Shown: positions 52,130-61,667, numbered from the stretch's first letter. The stretch is 64,000 nt of DNA from Aldehydirespirator sp965221185 (GCA_965221185.1 OZ244866.1:3844001-3908000); one strand, 5' to 3'. A program made the numbers and translations. The notes: generated from the sequence alone by a model not told the origin.

Positions 52130-52909
52130 GTGAAACGCAAACTGTCCCTCGCCGTGCTCGCCTCGCTGGGAGCCTTCGCGCTCGTGGCTCTCTCCGGCGT
52201 CTCGTTGCCCCGCCCGGCGCACGCCCAGGCGTCGCCGTCGGTGGCGGTCAGCCTCTCCTCGGCCTCCGTGGAGGAGGGCACGGCGATCACCGTCACCATG
52301 AGCTTCAGCGGCCTGGAGTCCGACTCCGACACCGCTACCACCGATTTCGTCTTCCGCGCCGACGTGGTGGACGCCGACGGATGCGAGGACCGGGCGGGGG
52401 GCTACGGCCTGGGCGTGGACCGCTACATGCACGAGGTGGACCAGGACACGGAGGTCCGCACCGGGAGCGTCTCCGCCGACTGCCCGGCAGGGGACTACAC
52501 CGTCGAGGTCAGCGTCTCCTCGCCCGACGGTGCAGAGCTGGCCTCGGTGAGGGCGAGCTTTGCCGTGACGGCGCCTGCTGCGGAGCCAACGCCAATGCCT
52601 GGACCCGCGCCACAACCGGCGCCACAAGACGAAGAGACTCCCGATGGGGGCGAGTCCTCCCCGCAGGCGGAGACTTCGGATACGGCGAACTCCGGGACCG
52701 ACTTTGCCGTGACGGCGCTTGCTGCGGGGCAACCGCCAACGCCTGAACCGGCGCGACAAGTCGAAGAGACTCCCGATAGTGGCGAGTCCTCCCCGCAGGC
52801 GGCGACTTCGGATACGGCGAACGGCTGGGCCGCTACGAAAGTATCTCCCGGTGTCTTTGACAGCGGGTCCTATACGGCCATCGTTTGTCCGATTCCCCGC
52901 CGCCCATAG
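52130..52909 (+). CDS. Secreted repeat protein, unknown function
   Basis: About 259 residues from GTG 52130. The signal peptide KRKLSLAVLASLGAFALVALSG...RPAHAQA has an AHA cleavage site. A beta-rich, Ig-like domain follows (SVAVSLSSASVEEGTAITVTMSF), then two Pro/Glu-rich repeats (FAVTAPAAEPTP.../FAVTALAAGQPPTP..., each ending ETPDxGESSPQAxTSDTAN). The end (SYTAIVCPIPRRP) looks abrupt, so the 3' part may be lost or frameshifted. Probably cell-surface or extracellular. Confidence 0.65.
   Translation: MKRKLSLAVLASLGAFALVALSGVSLPRPAHAQASPSVAVSLSSASVEEGTAITVTMSFSGLESDSDTATTDFVFRADVVDADGCEDRAGGYGLGVDRYMHEVDQDTEVRTGSVSADCPAGDYTVEVSVSSPDGAELASVRASFAVTAPAAEPTPMPGPAPQPAPQDEETPDGGESSPQAETSDTANSGTDFAVTALAAGQPPTPEPARQVEETPDSGESSPQAATSDTANGWAATKVSPGVFDSGSYTAIVCPIPRRP
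52558..52822 (+). repeat. Two direct repeats inside the secreted-protein gene
   Basis: The 60-bp segments 52631-52690 and 52763-52822 are about 95% identical; the preceding CTTTGCCGTGACGGCG is also repeated (52558 and 52702). They encode the repeated Pro/Glu linker. Confidence 0.85.
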
Positions 52910-52985
52910 CGGTGTGCCGCCAGGCCAACCGGTTCGCGGCGGCCTTGATGCAGCCGGAGGCGTTCGCCCTGCTCGCCCAGGCGTC

Positions 52986-53128
52986 GGGCTTTTCGTCGAG
53001 GAGGTCGTCGTCAGCCCCGGCAACGCCATCGTCCGCTACACCATCCCCATGCCCGAGGACAGCCGCATACCCGGAATGGACGCCGAGGAGGTCGCGCCGA
53101 CTAGCCCGGTACTGTCTACCGTCAGGTC
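52986..53128 (+). pseudogene. C-terminal remnant of a serine recombinase
   Basis: The frame reads GLFVEEVVVSPGNAIVRYTI then PMPEDSRIPGMDAEEVAP, the typical end of large serine recombinases, and runs on into the tRNA. No upstream catalytic domain is present. It suggests an older element that ended at this tRNA. Confidence 0.6.
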
Positions 53129-53204
<76 letters not shown>

Positions 53205-53444
53205 GCTCCGACCCTACCGTCGGGTCGCTGCGGTCCGAGCCGTCGGGCCCATCTCGGTGAGCGGTCAGGACGCGTCCCGGCTGTGGCTCCGGGGGTGGGA
53301 GTGTTGGACAAGTTTCACGCCGTTTCTCAGTGTCTCACCATGTAACAAAGCCCGAGGTCAGACCGGCATTTACTTGTACACGGCGTTTCACCTTGGTACC
53401 CTCTGTTGCGTCCGAGTGTTGGACAAATAGATGGTCAAAAACGA

Positions 53445-53462
53445 GGTGGGAGTCGAACCCTG
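53445..53462. other. tRNA T-arm-like fragment before the broken integrase (possible att)
   Basis: GGTGGGAGTCGAACCC directly precedes the integrase ATG. Its complement, GGGTTCGACTCCCACC, looks like a tRNA T arm and 3' stem, the usual core of integrase attachment sites. It does not match the tRNA at 53129-53204 or the tRNA-Ser at 63310. Confidence 0.4.
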
Positions 53463-54361
53463 ATGAAGCTGACAGCATCACAAGTCCGGTCGATCAGCGA
53501 GTCCGGCAAGTACATCGATCAGCACGGTCTCATCTTACGCGTCGCCCCCGGAGGATCGAAGCAATGGGTCTGGCGCGGCACCATCCACGGCAAGCGCCGC
53601 GACATCGGCCTGGGAGCGGTGGCCTACACGCCGTTGGCCGAGGCCCGCGAGATCGCGTTCGAGTACCGGCGCATCTCCCGCCGCGGGGGCGACCCCAGAA
53701 GTACACGGACCAACTCCGGCGTGCCGACCTTCGACGAGGCCGTGGAGGCCGTCATCGACGCCCACCGCGGAGGCTGGAAGAACGGCCGCTCCGAGACGAA
53801 CTGGCGACGTCCCCTCACCTACGCCGTGTCGCTCGGCAGGGTGCCCGTCGATCAGATCACCACCAGCGACCTCGCTCGCGTGTTGCGCCCGGTCTGGCAC
53901 GACAAGCCCGAAACCGCTCGCAAGCTCCGTACCCGGCTCGGCATGGTCATGCGCTGGCCATCGCCGAGGGCCACCGCAGCGACGACCCCGCCGGCCCGGC
54001 GCTCACCGCAGCGCTCCCCAAGCACACCGCCTCGCCCAAGCACCACCGGAGCCTCCCCACGACGAGATCGCCGAGGCGCTGAAGATCGTCAACGACTCGC
54101 CCCGAGCATGGCCGGTCTCCAAGGCGTGTCTGAAGTTCATCGTCGCCACCGCCTGCAGATCCGGCGAAGCCCGCCTCGCGACCTGGGATGCGGGCGAGCT
54201 TCCGAAGCTGGGCAGCCGAGCAGGGCATCCCCCGCGAGGTCGCCGAAGCCCAACTCGGGCACGTCGCCCCGAAGGTCGAGCGGGCCTACCAGAGATCGGA
54301 TCTGTTCGAGGCCCGCCGCAAGGTCCTGGATGACTGGTCGGCCTATCTCTCGTCTATGTAG
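53463..54361 (+). pseudogene. Degenerate tyrosine integrase
   Basis: The start MKLTASQVRSISESGKYIDQHGLILRV is paralogous to the intact integrase at 33646. The frame breaks near 53953 (one base lost; the next frame reads AIAEGHRSDDPAG) and again near 54060, and the middle of the catalytic domain is deleted near 54185. The end, AEAQLGHVAPKVERAYQRSD, still shows the last His and the nucleophile Tyr region. It is inactive. Confidence 0.88.
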
Positions 54362-54512
54362 GTTGGGCCGTGTCGTCCTCGCCCGACGTGCGCTGTTGGC
54401 GTTCTGAGGAACGCTGTGAAAGGGAAGGAGGGGCCTGGGATCGGTTCATCCGCGACTCAGTTGGGCCTTGTCTGTCCGCAGCGGGACGCCAAGGACTGGT
54501 CTGCGTCGAGGG

Positions 54513-54857
54513 CTATCTCTGCTGAGGGGTCGCGGCACTGGCCGGGTGTGCGTCCAGTGCACGGTCCTTGACGGGCTCAAGGGACAGCCTCAGTCCCAAG
54601 GCGTTAGTGATCTTCAACAGCGTTGCGAGGGTGGGGTTGCCGCCTTCCGACAGCGCCTCGTAGAGGTTGCCTCGGTTTAGCCCGGTTTCGCGGGCGAGGG
54701 CGCTCATGTTCTGGGTCCGTGCGATGTGCTTCAGTGCGGCACGAATCACGGCCCCGTCCCCAGGGTCCTCATCCACAGCAGCCCTGAGAAGCCCCCGGAC
54801 ATCCTCTTCGGTTCTTATGTAGTCCGCCGCGTCGAACTCTCGATACTCCTCGGTCAT
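54513..54857 (-). CDS. HigA/addiction-module antitoxin with HTH
   Basis: 114 residues from ATG 54857, which overlaps the toxin stop (ATGA). The N-terminal EFDAADYIRTEEDVRGLLRAA and the HTH region MSALARETGLNRGNLYEALSEGGNPTLATLLKITNALGL are hallmarks of the RelB/HigA-like addiction-module antidote family. It should neutralise the toxin and repress the operon. A paralogue is at 56687-56995. An in-frame ATG 54869 is an alternative start. Confidence 0.92.
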   Translation of the reverse strand: MTEEYREFDAADYIRTEEDVRGLLRAAVDEDPGDGAVIRAALKHIARTQNMSALARETGLNRGNLYEALSEGGNPTLATLLKITNALGLRLSLEPVKDRALDAHPASAATPQQR

Positions 54858-55153
54858 TGGTTCCTCCATTGTGTCGCCATTCTCCTGGCCCGCTCGATGT
54901 CTCGCTGTTGGCTGTCCTTGTCGCCGCCGCACAGCAGGACGATCAATTCCGCGCCTTGCATGATGAAGTAGACGCTGTATCCGGGTCCGTACTGGATTCG
55001 CATCTCGGACACGCCACCCCCAACAGACCGCACGTCCCCTAGGTGTCCATCTTCTGCTGCCAGCAACCTGGCGACGATGCGGTCCACAGCCTGGCGGTCT
55101 CGGAGCCTGCCAAGCCACCGGTCGAAGGTCGAGCTTCGCAGGATCGTGTACAT
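54854..55153 (-). CDS. RelE/HigB-type toxin (Gp49-like)
   Basis: 99 residues from ATG 55153: FDRWLGRLRDRQAVDRIVARLLAAEDGHLGDVRSVGGGVSEMRIQYGPGYSVYF then GGDKDSQQRDIERARRMA are the conserved features of the phage-derived Gp49/HigB-like toxin family, which cleave mRNA at the ribosome. Toxin-first gene order is usual for this type. The promoter region contains ATATCGTACAAT. The frame is open further upstream, but the family start fits ATG 55153. Confidence 0.92.
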   Translation of the reverse strand: MYTILRSSTFDRWLGRLRDRQAVDRIVARLLAAEDGHLGDVRSVGGGVSEMRIQYGPGYSVYFIMQGAELIVLLCGGDKDSQQRDIERARRMATQWRNQ

Positions 55154-55295
55154 GGCCACATTGTACGATATGCCGTACAGCAGGTGAAGCGGAATCGAGG
55201 CATGACGACGCCAGGAGCCTGTACGCGGCCGCGGCGCTGGCTGTAGGGCCCATACCGGGCTGCTGATCGACCGCCGCTCGACGACGCTGTTTGTG

Positions 55296-55922
55296 CTACC
55301 GCTCAGCGGTGTAGTCAGTGTCGTCTCGCACTTGCCCGAAGTGGTTTGCATCTAGAGCGTGATTCCACAGGCGCCGGCCGGGGACCTTCATGCGTCGATG
55401 CGGATCCGCTGGACTCCACCACATCGCAGTCTCGACCCGTTTGCCGGCACCAAGCGCAACCTCAATCGCTGGCACAAGGCCGCTGTCGGCAGAGGTCACC
55501 ACGGCCACGTCTTAGGCGTTGCCGCGAGCGCCGATTGCTATGTCGAGGGCCATCATGACATCGATGCCCTTCTCCTCGGCTCGCCAGGCTGTGGGCTTGT
55601 TCATCGACCATGCGGTCGGCTGGTAGCGCAGCGGCCGGCTCCTGACCGTCACGCGCGGCTGAGACTGCCATGCGGCGAACTGCCGCGCAGAAGCTGCTTG
55701 CGCCCTCGGGCCGCTCTTGGGCCCTGCTCGGCCCCGGTAGACCTTCACCGCTGTGAGCTCGCGACCAGGGTCGACCTTCTCACCGAGCTGCGTGAGCATC
55801 AACCCGAGCCGAAGCGGATTCACATGCCCGAACGTGTAGGGATCGCGCTGGGGATCTCCGAAGATTTCACGAGCCGCAAAGCGGATGTTCTCATAGTCAA
55901 TGAACACAGAGACTCTCGTCAC
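55296..55922 (-). pseudogene. NYN-domain (PIN-like) gene with in-frame stop
   Basis: From ATG 55922 the protein reads MTRVSVFIDYENIRFAAREI, with the first acidic residue of NYN/PIN nucleases, and reaches KGIDVMMALDIAIGARGNA, then TAA at 55514-55512, then continues in the same frame as DVAVVTSADSGLVPAIEVAL. Family members have YDVAVL here, so a Tyr codon has probably become TAA. Without the stop the protein would be about 208 residues. It is either disrupted or a two-part gene. Confidence 0.8.
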
Positions 55923-55947
55923 TGGCTAGCCCCCACAGACGAATATG

Positions 55948-55981
55948 CCCCGCCATTCCCGGCAGAACCGGGAAGGCGGGG
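55948..55981. terminator. Strong GC-rich hairpin
   Basis: CCCCGCC-A-TTCCCGG pairs with CCGGGAA-GGCGGGG around CAGAA, a 14-bp stem with one bulged A. It lies upstream of the NYN gene and after the AlpA-like gene (both minus). It could terminate the AlpA-like transcript. Confidence 0.55.
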
Positions 55982-56066
55982 AGCAGTTCTCGAACCCTAG
56001 CAGGCCGAATCCCTCACGCGCCATCCACTCCTGATCCTCGACCATAGCGGGCGAGCTGGGGCGTCC

Positions 56067-56264
56067 TCACGCCTTGGGCCGCTGTGCGAGCCATTCGGCG
56101 ATGACGTGGGCCGGCCAGCCGACGGCGTTGGGGCTGATTCGGATGGGTTGGGGAATCTCGCCGGCGCGTCGCAGGCGCCAGATGGTTGTTCTGGAGAGTC
56201 CTAGTTGGGCTTGGAGGTCGCCGACCCGCAGAATCTGGCGATCTGGTCGGGCGGTCGCGGTCAT
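56067..56264 (-). CDS. AlpA/MerR-type helix-turn-helix protein
   Basis: 65 residues from ATG 56264: ILRVGDLQAQLGLSRTTIWRLRRAGEIPQPIRISPNAVGWPAHVIAEWLAQRPKA. This is the short HTH_17/AlpA type used as excisionase or regulator of integrated elements. It is likely a relic of the element whose integrase is broken at 53463. It has no partner integrase intact on this side. Confidence 0.85.
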   Translation of the reverse strand: MTATARPDRQILRVGDLQAQLGLSRTTIWRLRRAGEIPQPIRISPNAVGWPAHVIAEWLAQRPKA

Positions 56265-56686
56265 GGGCTGTCGGCGGCCATGAGATCCTGTCCGGTGGTG
56301 GCCATGTAGTTGCCCGCTGGTGGTCAGCGGTTCTGCCCAGTGGCGGTCAACGGAGTTGCCCGCGTTGGGGTCCATCGTCTGTGTGGTCGCCGGGGCCGCC
56401 CCTGCGCTGCCCGACGTGTGTGCGCGACGCCACCGGCTGCCTGTGGCAGCCCATCGGCGACGGCCTGCGGCTGGAACCGGTTTGTGAGGGACTGCTTGGC
56501 GATTGTGGCCGAGGCCGTGCTCGGTGCCGCCGGGGTCGAGCTGGGGCGCTCGTGGGGAGCGAGGCCTGCTCCGATGTCGCCTCGGCGGCGGCGCTGGCGC
56601 TCATAGACGACAGCGACACGGATCAGTGAGCTGCGAGCTGCGGCTGATGCCGCCGGGCGGCTGGCCGCGCCCGACTCGGCGGGCCC
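56265..56686. other. 422-bp region without confident gene
   Basis: Open frames exist on both strands but are Arg/Pro/Gly-rich and show no family features. Repeats such as GGTGGCCATG/GTGGTCAGCG near 56294-56346 (variants of CCCGYTGGTGGTC and CCAGTGGCGGTC) are seen, perhaps remnants of small repeats. Nothing else is recognised. Confidence 0.4.
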
Positions 56687-56995
56687 TCAAGCGGCGTCGT
56701 TCGTTCCCGGACCTGCTGCGGCCTGAAGTCTCAGTCCCAGGGCGCGCACCACCTTCAGCACGGTGGCGAACTCCGGGTTTCCGTCGGTGGACAGCGACTT
56801 GTAGAGGCTCTCCCGGCCCAATCCCGTCTCCTGTGCCACCACCGCCATTCTCCGGGCGCGGGCGATGTCCCCCAGGGTCGCCAATATCAGGCTCAGGTCG
56901 CCCTCTTCCAGGGCGACGTTCAGGTATGCCACCATGTCCTCTTCGGTTTCAAGGTGCTCCGCCGGGTCCCACGGCCTAGTCTTTGTCTTTTTCAT
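56687..56995 (-). CDS. Second addiction-module antitoxin, paralogue
   Basis: 102 residues: PAEHLETEEDMVAYLNVALEEGDLSLILATLGDIARARRMAVVAQETGLGRESLYKSLSTDGNPEFATVLKVVRALGL, the same antidote family as 54513-54857. It follows its toxin gene by 12 bp. Because that toxin is frameshifted, this antitoxin may survive as an orphan able to cross-neutralise the first toxin. Confidence 0.92.
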   Translation of the reverse strand: MKKTKTRPWDPAEHLETEEDMVAYLNVALEEGDLSLILATLGDIARARRMAVVAQETGLGRESLYKSLSTDGNPEFATVLKVVRALGLRLQAAAGPGTNDAA

Positions 56996-57007
56996 CTCTG
57001 CTGCCTC

Positions 57008-57303
57008 CTACAGTCCCCGGGCGAGCTCCAGCGCCCTTCGTATGTCCCGCTCCTGGCTGTCCTTGTCGCCTCCTGCCAAGAGGACGACCAGGGCCTCGCC
57101 TCGCTGCACGAAGTACACCCGGTAGCCCGGCCCGTAGTCGATGCGAATCTCAGACACCCCTCTCCCACCGGCCTCACGTCCCCTGGATTGCCGAGGCTCA
57201 GACGCCGGATTCGGTTGTCGATTCGCACCCTCGCCTGCCTGTTCCGAAGCCTCTTGAACCAGCGGGCGTAGGCATCGGTCTGGCGGACCTCGACCAATAC
57301 CAT
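57008..57303 (-). pseudogene. Frameshifted RelE/HigB-type toxin
   Basis: From ATG 57303 the first frame gives VRQTDAYARWFKRLRNRQARVRIDNRIRRLSLGNPGDVRPVG; after about 57168 the neighbouring frame continues GRGVSEIRIDYGPGYRVYFVQRGEALVVLLAGGDKDSQERDIRRALELARGL. One G missing from a G run (GTGGGAGAGGGG) explains the shift. The parts align along the full toxin at 54854-55153, so it is a toxin inactivated by a single-base deletion, or a sequencing error. Confidence 0.88.
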
Positions 57304-57478
57304 ATTGTATTCTACAAGATACCTCGTGCGCAAGGACAGACTCAACCGCGGTGCGATCAGGAAGCGAAATGAGGCTGCGCGGAAACGTGGGGAGCGGGGT
57401 GGTTGAGGGTCCCTGAGCGGGGGTCGAGGCCCTGCTGGAATCGGTGATTGTCATTGATCACGATCCAGGAGGGCCCCG

Positions 57479-58600
57479 ATGGCTCCCGATGCTATGTCAG
57501 TGCGGCTGCACCTGCCGCAGATCCGCGTGCTGGGGGTGCTCACAGACACTGCGGGTGAGCTTGTGGTGGAGGTCGAGTCCACGATGCGCGGGCTGCGGTG
57601 CCCGCAGTGCGGGTTCAAGTGCCGTCGGGTGCATGACCGCCGCGCCAAGAAGGTCCGCGACCTGGAGGTGTCGGGCAGGCCGGTGACGCTGGTGTGGCAG
57701 CGGCGGAGGATGGTCTGCGGCAACTGCGACAGCCGGTTCCTGGAGGACCACCACGCCTTCGAGGGCGGCGTCACCGCCCGTCTGGCGCGTCGGATCGTCG
57801 CTGACGCCAAGGTGATGACGTTCCGCGCGGCGGCGCGCCGCCACGGTGTGCACTGGCACGCTGTGCGCGCCCTGGTGGACACTTGGTCGGCTCTGGTTTC
57901 TGAGCGGCGCCGCAGCCGCCGGTGCCGGGTGCTGCTGGTCGATGAGACCTCGATCCGCAAGCGCCACCGGTATGTGACCGTGATCGTCAACGGCGACACC
58001 GGCAAGACGCTCGCGATGGTCCCGCACCGCAGCTCGGCTGCGCTGTCGACATTTCTGATGCAACAAGGCCACAAATGGCGCAGAGGGGTCAAGGTCGTCG
58101 TCAGCGACGGATCCCGCGCCTACAAGTCCGCCATCGACAGCCACCTCGGGCACGCCCGCCACGTGCTGGACCGCTTCCACGTCATCAGATGGTTCACCGC
58201 CGGGCTCACACAGGTGCGCCGCGATGTGCAGCGCCGCCAGCCCCACGGTGCCAAGCCCGCGTTCGACCCCGAGGTGTTCCGAGCCCGGTTCGCGCTGCTG
58301 CGACGCGGCGACACCCTCACAGCACACGACCGGGCCCGCCTCGACGAGCTCTTCGACGCCCATCCCCGCCTCAAGGCCGGCTGGCAGGCACTGCAGGAGC
58401 TCCACGGCCTCTACACCGCAGGCGACCACCAAGGCGCCCTCGACGCGCTCGGACGGTTCTGCGACCTCTACGAGACCGGCGAGCTGCCCGAGTACCACGA
58501 CATCGTCGACACGTTCATCGCCCGCTCCGACGAGATCCTCGCCTGGCACCACGCCGGACGGGCCAGCACGGCAGAATCGAAGGCACCATTCTCTGGAGCG
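57479..58600 (+). pseudogene. ISL3-family transposase, 3' truncated
   Basis: MAPDAMSVRLHLPQIRVLGV, then the zinc-ribbon CPQCGFKCRRVHDRR...CGNCDSRF, HTH, and the DDE domain with VLLVDETSIRKRHRYVT (Asp), VVVSDGSRAYKSAI (Asp) and HARHVLDRFHVIRW are ISL3 features. The family end (GRASNGRIEGTN) is frameshifted near 58565 (AGC-ACGGC lacks a base) and the rest is replaced by other sequence with repeated TTCTCTGGAGCG (58592 and 58661). The left end is near 57406. Probably inactive. Confidence 0.85.
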
Positions 58601-58763
58601 CGTCGGAGGATGTCGTCGATGTCGTTGACGGGCGCATGGCGAGCAGTCGGGGACGCGTTCTCTGGAGCGTGTCGTTGGAGTCCGCGATGTTGTTGGCGGC
58701 GTGAGCTAGACAGCGCTCCGGTCGGCCTGGCCCCGCCCGGTCGAGGTGTCGTGGAGGTGGCCT

Positions 58764-58997
58764 GTGAGGGTGCAGCGTGTGGTGATGCCGGTGACCGGCG
58801 CGGAGTCTTGGACGGTCGTGGACGATGAGTGGGCTGCGGTGGAGCCGGTGGAGTGTTATCTGGCGCATCTGGCAGGCATCGAGCGTTCACCGAACACGGT
58901 GCGGGCCTACGCGCACGGTCTGCGGCTTTGGTTCGAGTTCCTCGGGGTCCGTGGCTTGGCCTGGGACAGCGTCGGGGTCGAGGTGAGGCGTATCTGA
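58764..58997 (+). pseudogene. N-terminal fragment of a tyrosine recombinase
   Basis: GTG 58764 follows GGAGGTGGCCT. The peptide has AAVEPVECYLAHLAGIERSPNTVRAYAHGLRLWFEFLG, the SAM-like core-binding domain of XerC/D-type recombinases, and stops at 58995. The catalytic domain is absent, probably cut by the insertion sequence that begins at 59049. Confidence 0.8.
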
Positions 58998-59093
58998 CTC
59001 TTCGCGACGGATCGGGTTGGGATTCAGGCTGAGGTGCTTCTGAGTAAATGTCCGCTTTTGGGGGTTTGATTACGCCGCATTGGGCGGGCGGGT

Positions 59094-60131
59094 TCATGGC
59101 TGGTTTTGGTTGTTGTTGCGATGGTAGGCGATGCGGTCGAGGCGGGCCTGGTTGAGTCCGTCTCGTCGGGCCTGGCGGATGCGCTCTCCTCGTCCTTGGT
59201 GCTCGTCGTCGGGGGTTACGTAGCCGAGGGAGGCGTGCAGGCGGCGGGTGTTGTAGTCGTCTCGGGCTACTTCCAGCTCGGCTCGCAGCTCGCCGGGGTC
59301 GGTGATCTTCTCGAGGTGGGGCCACTCGGTCTTGACGTGCCCGAAGAGGGTCTCGATCCAGGCCTGGTCAGTCGGGGTGCCGGGCCGGCCGAAGCGGGAC
59401 GCGATGGAGCAGAGGGCCAGGAACTCTCTGGTGGTGCCTGCTCTCATCTGGGGGCCGTTGTCTGACAGGGCCAACAGGATCGGTTCTTCGTCGCCGTCGT
59501 CGGCTTGGCGGGCCTCGACGGCGGGCCACAGGCCCTCGGCGTCGAGGGCGTCGCAGAACACGACCTCTACTTGGGTGGCGGTCTCCTCGGCGGTGACGAG
59601 GGTGGCGAGCCATTTTCGGGTTACGACATCGAGGATGGCGTAGGCGACGCGTCCGGCTCTGGGGAAGTGGGTGATGTCATAGATCCAGATCTGGTGGCGC
59701 TCCCAGCTCACCCAGTCGGGCATGGGCCGCGCCACAGCCGGTGAGCGCTGGGGCCGGGCGGGCAGAACTAGCCCCTGGGCTGCGAGAACGCGATACAGCG
59801 TCGACGGTGACACCCACACCAGCCCCTCATAGGACCCGCGGTGAGCGAGCTTGCGGTAGCCGCCGTCGATTTCGCCCCAGCGCTCGAAGAGCTCCAGGAT
59901 CGCGTGTCTCTCCGACGGGGTGATGGCATGCACCACGACGCCGCCCGCCGCGGCGTCATCGAGGCGGCCGGCCTCGCGGCGGCGCCGCCAGCGGCGGCAC
60001 CGGCGGCCGTCGAGCTCCAGCACCGAACAGGCCCGAGCCGTCGTCCATCCCGCCCCCACGGCGTGATCGACGAGCTCCAACAGGCCGGCTTTGACGCCGG
60101 CTTCGACACGCGGGGGCACACAGGCGGTCAC
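59094..60131 (-). CDS. IS transposase OrfB (integrase core), copy 1
   Basis: About 345 residues from GTG 60131, which overlaps the OrfA stop (GTGA). The rve catalytic core shows IWIYDITHF (first Asp), LLALSDNGPQM (second Asp) and DQAWIETLFGHVKTEWP (Glu), then YNTRRLHASLGYVTPDDEHQ. All three catalytic residues are present. It acts with OrfA to move the element. Confidence 0.92.
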   Translation of the reverse strand: MTACVPPRVEAGVKAGLLELVDHAVGAGWTTARACSVLELDGRRCRRWRRRREAGRLDDAAAGGVVVHAITPSERHAILELFERWGEIDGGYRKLAHRGSYEGLVWVSPSTLYRVLAAQGLVLPARPQRSPAVARPMPDWVSWERHQIWIYDITHFPRAGRVAYAILDVVTRKWLATLVTAEETATQVEVVFCDALDAEGLWPAVEARQADDGDEEPILLALSDNGPQMRAGTTREFLALCSIASRFGRPGTPTDQAWIETLFGHVKTEWPHLEKITDPGELRAELEVARDDYNTRRLHASLGYVTPDDEHQGRGERIRQARRDGLNQARLDRIAYHRNNNQNQP

Positions 60132-60472
60132 CCCCAACGCTCTTTTCCCTCCAACAAGGTCACCTTGACAGCCATCTCCTTGAGCGCCTCGCCCAGCCGG
60201 GCCGCCTCGTCTCGGGCCATCACCAACTCGGGATCCACCCCGTCGGCTCGCACCCCGGGCCGAGACGACGCCAACGCGTCCAGCGCGCCGCGCTTGGCGA
60301 CCTCGCGGGCCCGCATGATCGTGGAGCGGTTCACCCCCCAGTGGTCCGCGCACTCGGCCACTGTCATCTCACCGGTGAGCACCTGCACGAACGCCTCATA
60401 CTTCTGCTGAGGCGACAACAACCGCCTCCTGCGGCGGCCGCTGCGCTCCCGGGACTTCGACGGATCGGTCAT
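60128..60472 (-). CDS. IS transposase OrfA (HTH), copy 1
   Basis: 114 residues with LLSPQQKYEAFVQVLTGEMTVAECADHWGVNRSTIMRAREVAKRGALDAL, a helix-turn-helix, followed by a coiled coil (ARDEAARLGEALKEMAVKVTLLEGKERWG). It binds the element ends. The C-terminus resembles that of the second OrfA (LRGKSRWG). Confidence 0.9.
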   Translation of the reverse strand: MTDPSKSRERSGRRRRRLLSPQQKYEAFVQVLTGEMTVAECADHWGVNRSTIMRAREVAKRGALDALASSRPGVRADGVDPELVMARDEAARLGEALKEMAVKVTLLEGKERWG

Positions 60473-60614
60473 CTGACGCTCCTCTCACAGCGCCATGCTC
60501 GCACCCCGATGTTGCGTAATCAGCGACCCCAAACCGGACACGATCCCAGAACCACTACAGGGCCGCATCCGATGGTCGCTGGCGGGTTGTGGTTGGTGAG
60601 GGTAGTCGGCGGGT

Positions 60615-61667
60615 TCATCGCTGGCTCCGGTGCCGGGCTCGGCGTTGTTCGTCGGCGTTTCGCATGCCGTCGGTGCGGGCTGCGCGGATGGTGTCGCCGC
60701 GGCCGTCGTGTTCGTCGTTGGGGGTGACGTAGCCGATCGCTTCGTGCAGCCGGACGCTGTTGTGGTGGACCCGGACGCGTTCGAGTTCGGCGGCGAGCAC
60801 GGCCGGGTCGGTGATCGTCGTCAGGTGTGGGTGCTCGCGTTTGACGTGGCCCCACAGCGACTCGATCCACGCCTGGTCGGTCGGGGTCGACGGGCGACCG
60901 AAGTGTTGGGCGATCGAGCACAGCGCCATGAACCGGCGGGTCTCGTTGGCGTGCATCTCGGTCCCGTTGTCCGAGACCGCCAGCAGCAACGGCGCCTGGT
61001 CGCCGTCGGGGAGCCCGGTGTCGGGGTCGGTGAGGCGGGCTCGGAGCTCGTCGGTGAGCAGTCCCTCGTTGTCGAGCCCGCGGCTGAACAGGACCCGGGC
61101 GGCGACCGAGTCCGGGTTGGCGGTGAGGTGCGTCGAGATCCACTTGCGGGACACGAGGTCGACAATCGCGTACGCGTGCTTGGCGGCGACGCAGCGTTCG
61201 AACTGGGAGCCGTCCCAGCACCACAGCTGGTTCGGGTGCCACTCACACCAGTGCGGCCACGGCGTCTTCACGGTCCGTGCCGGTCGTGGAGCTCCTTGCA
61301 GGGCAAGGCCGTGACGGGCCAGCACCCGATCGACGGTCGACGGCGACGCCCACACCCGTTGCTCGCAGCAGCCGCGGTGAGCGAGCTTGCGATGCGACCG
61401 GTCCACGTCGCCCCACTCGTCGAACAACGCCAAGATCTCAGCCTCCTCCCACTCCAAGAGCCCGTGGATCGGGTTCCCGCCCGGGCGGGCGTTATCGAGC
61501 CCGCCCCCGGCCCGGCGCTGCTGCCACCGCCACGCCCGACCCCGGTCCAGCTCGACCACCGCGCACGCCCGGTTCAGCGTCCAGCCGGCAAGGACCGCAT
61601 CGTCGATCAAGGACAGCAACGCCGCCTTGGCGGTCCCGTCGACACGGGCGGGAACCGGACCGCTCAT
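60615..61667 (-). CDS. IS transposase OrfB (integrase core), copy 2
   Basis: About 350 residues from ATG 61667, overlapping the OrfA stop (ATGA). Catalytic core: WCWDGSQFERCVAAKHAYAIVD (first Asp), LLLAVSDNGTEMHANET (second Asp) and DQAWIESLWGHVKREHP (Glu), then GYVTPNDEHDGRG. Intact by eye. Confidence 0.92.
   Translation of the reverse strand: MSGPVPARVDGTAKAALLSLIDDAVLAGWTLNRACAVVELDRGRAWRWQQRRAGGGLDNARPGGNPIHGLLEWEEAEILALFDEWGDVDRSHRKLAHRGCCEQRVWASPSTVDRVLARHGLALQGAPRPARTVKTPWPHWCEWHPNQLWCWDGSQFERCVAAKHAYAIVDLVSRKWISTHLTANPDSVAARVLFSRGLDNEGLLTDELRARLTDPDTGLPDGDQAPLLLAVSDNGTEMHANETRRFMALCSIAQHFGRPSTPTDQAWIESLWGHVKREHPHLTTITDPAVLAAELERVRVHHNSVRLHEAIGYVTPNDEHDGRGDTIRAARTDGMRNADEQRRARHRSQR

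Larger units (their letters stand above)
59049..60540 (-). mobile_element. Two-ORF insertion sequence (IS3-like), copy 1
   Basis: About 1492 bp. Ends TGTCCGCTTTTGGGGGTTTG (left) and the complement of AGCGACCCCAAACCGGACA (right) form imperfect terminal inverted repeats of about 27 bp (59049-59075, 60514-60540). It encodes orfA and orfB on the minus strand. No target duplication was recognised. It ends 20 bp before the next insertion sequence. Confidence 0.75.
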
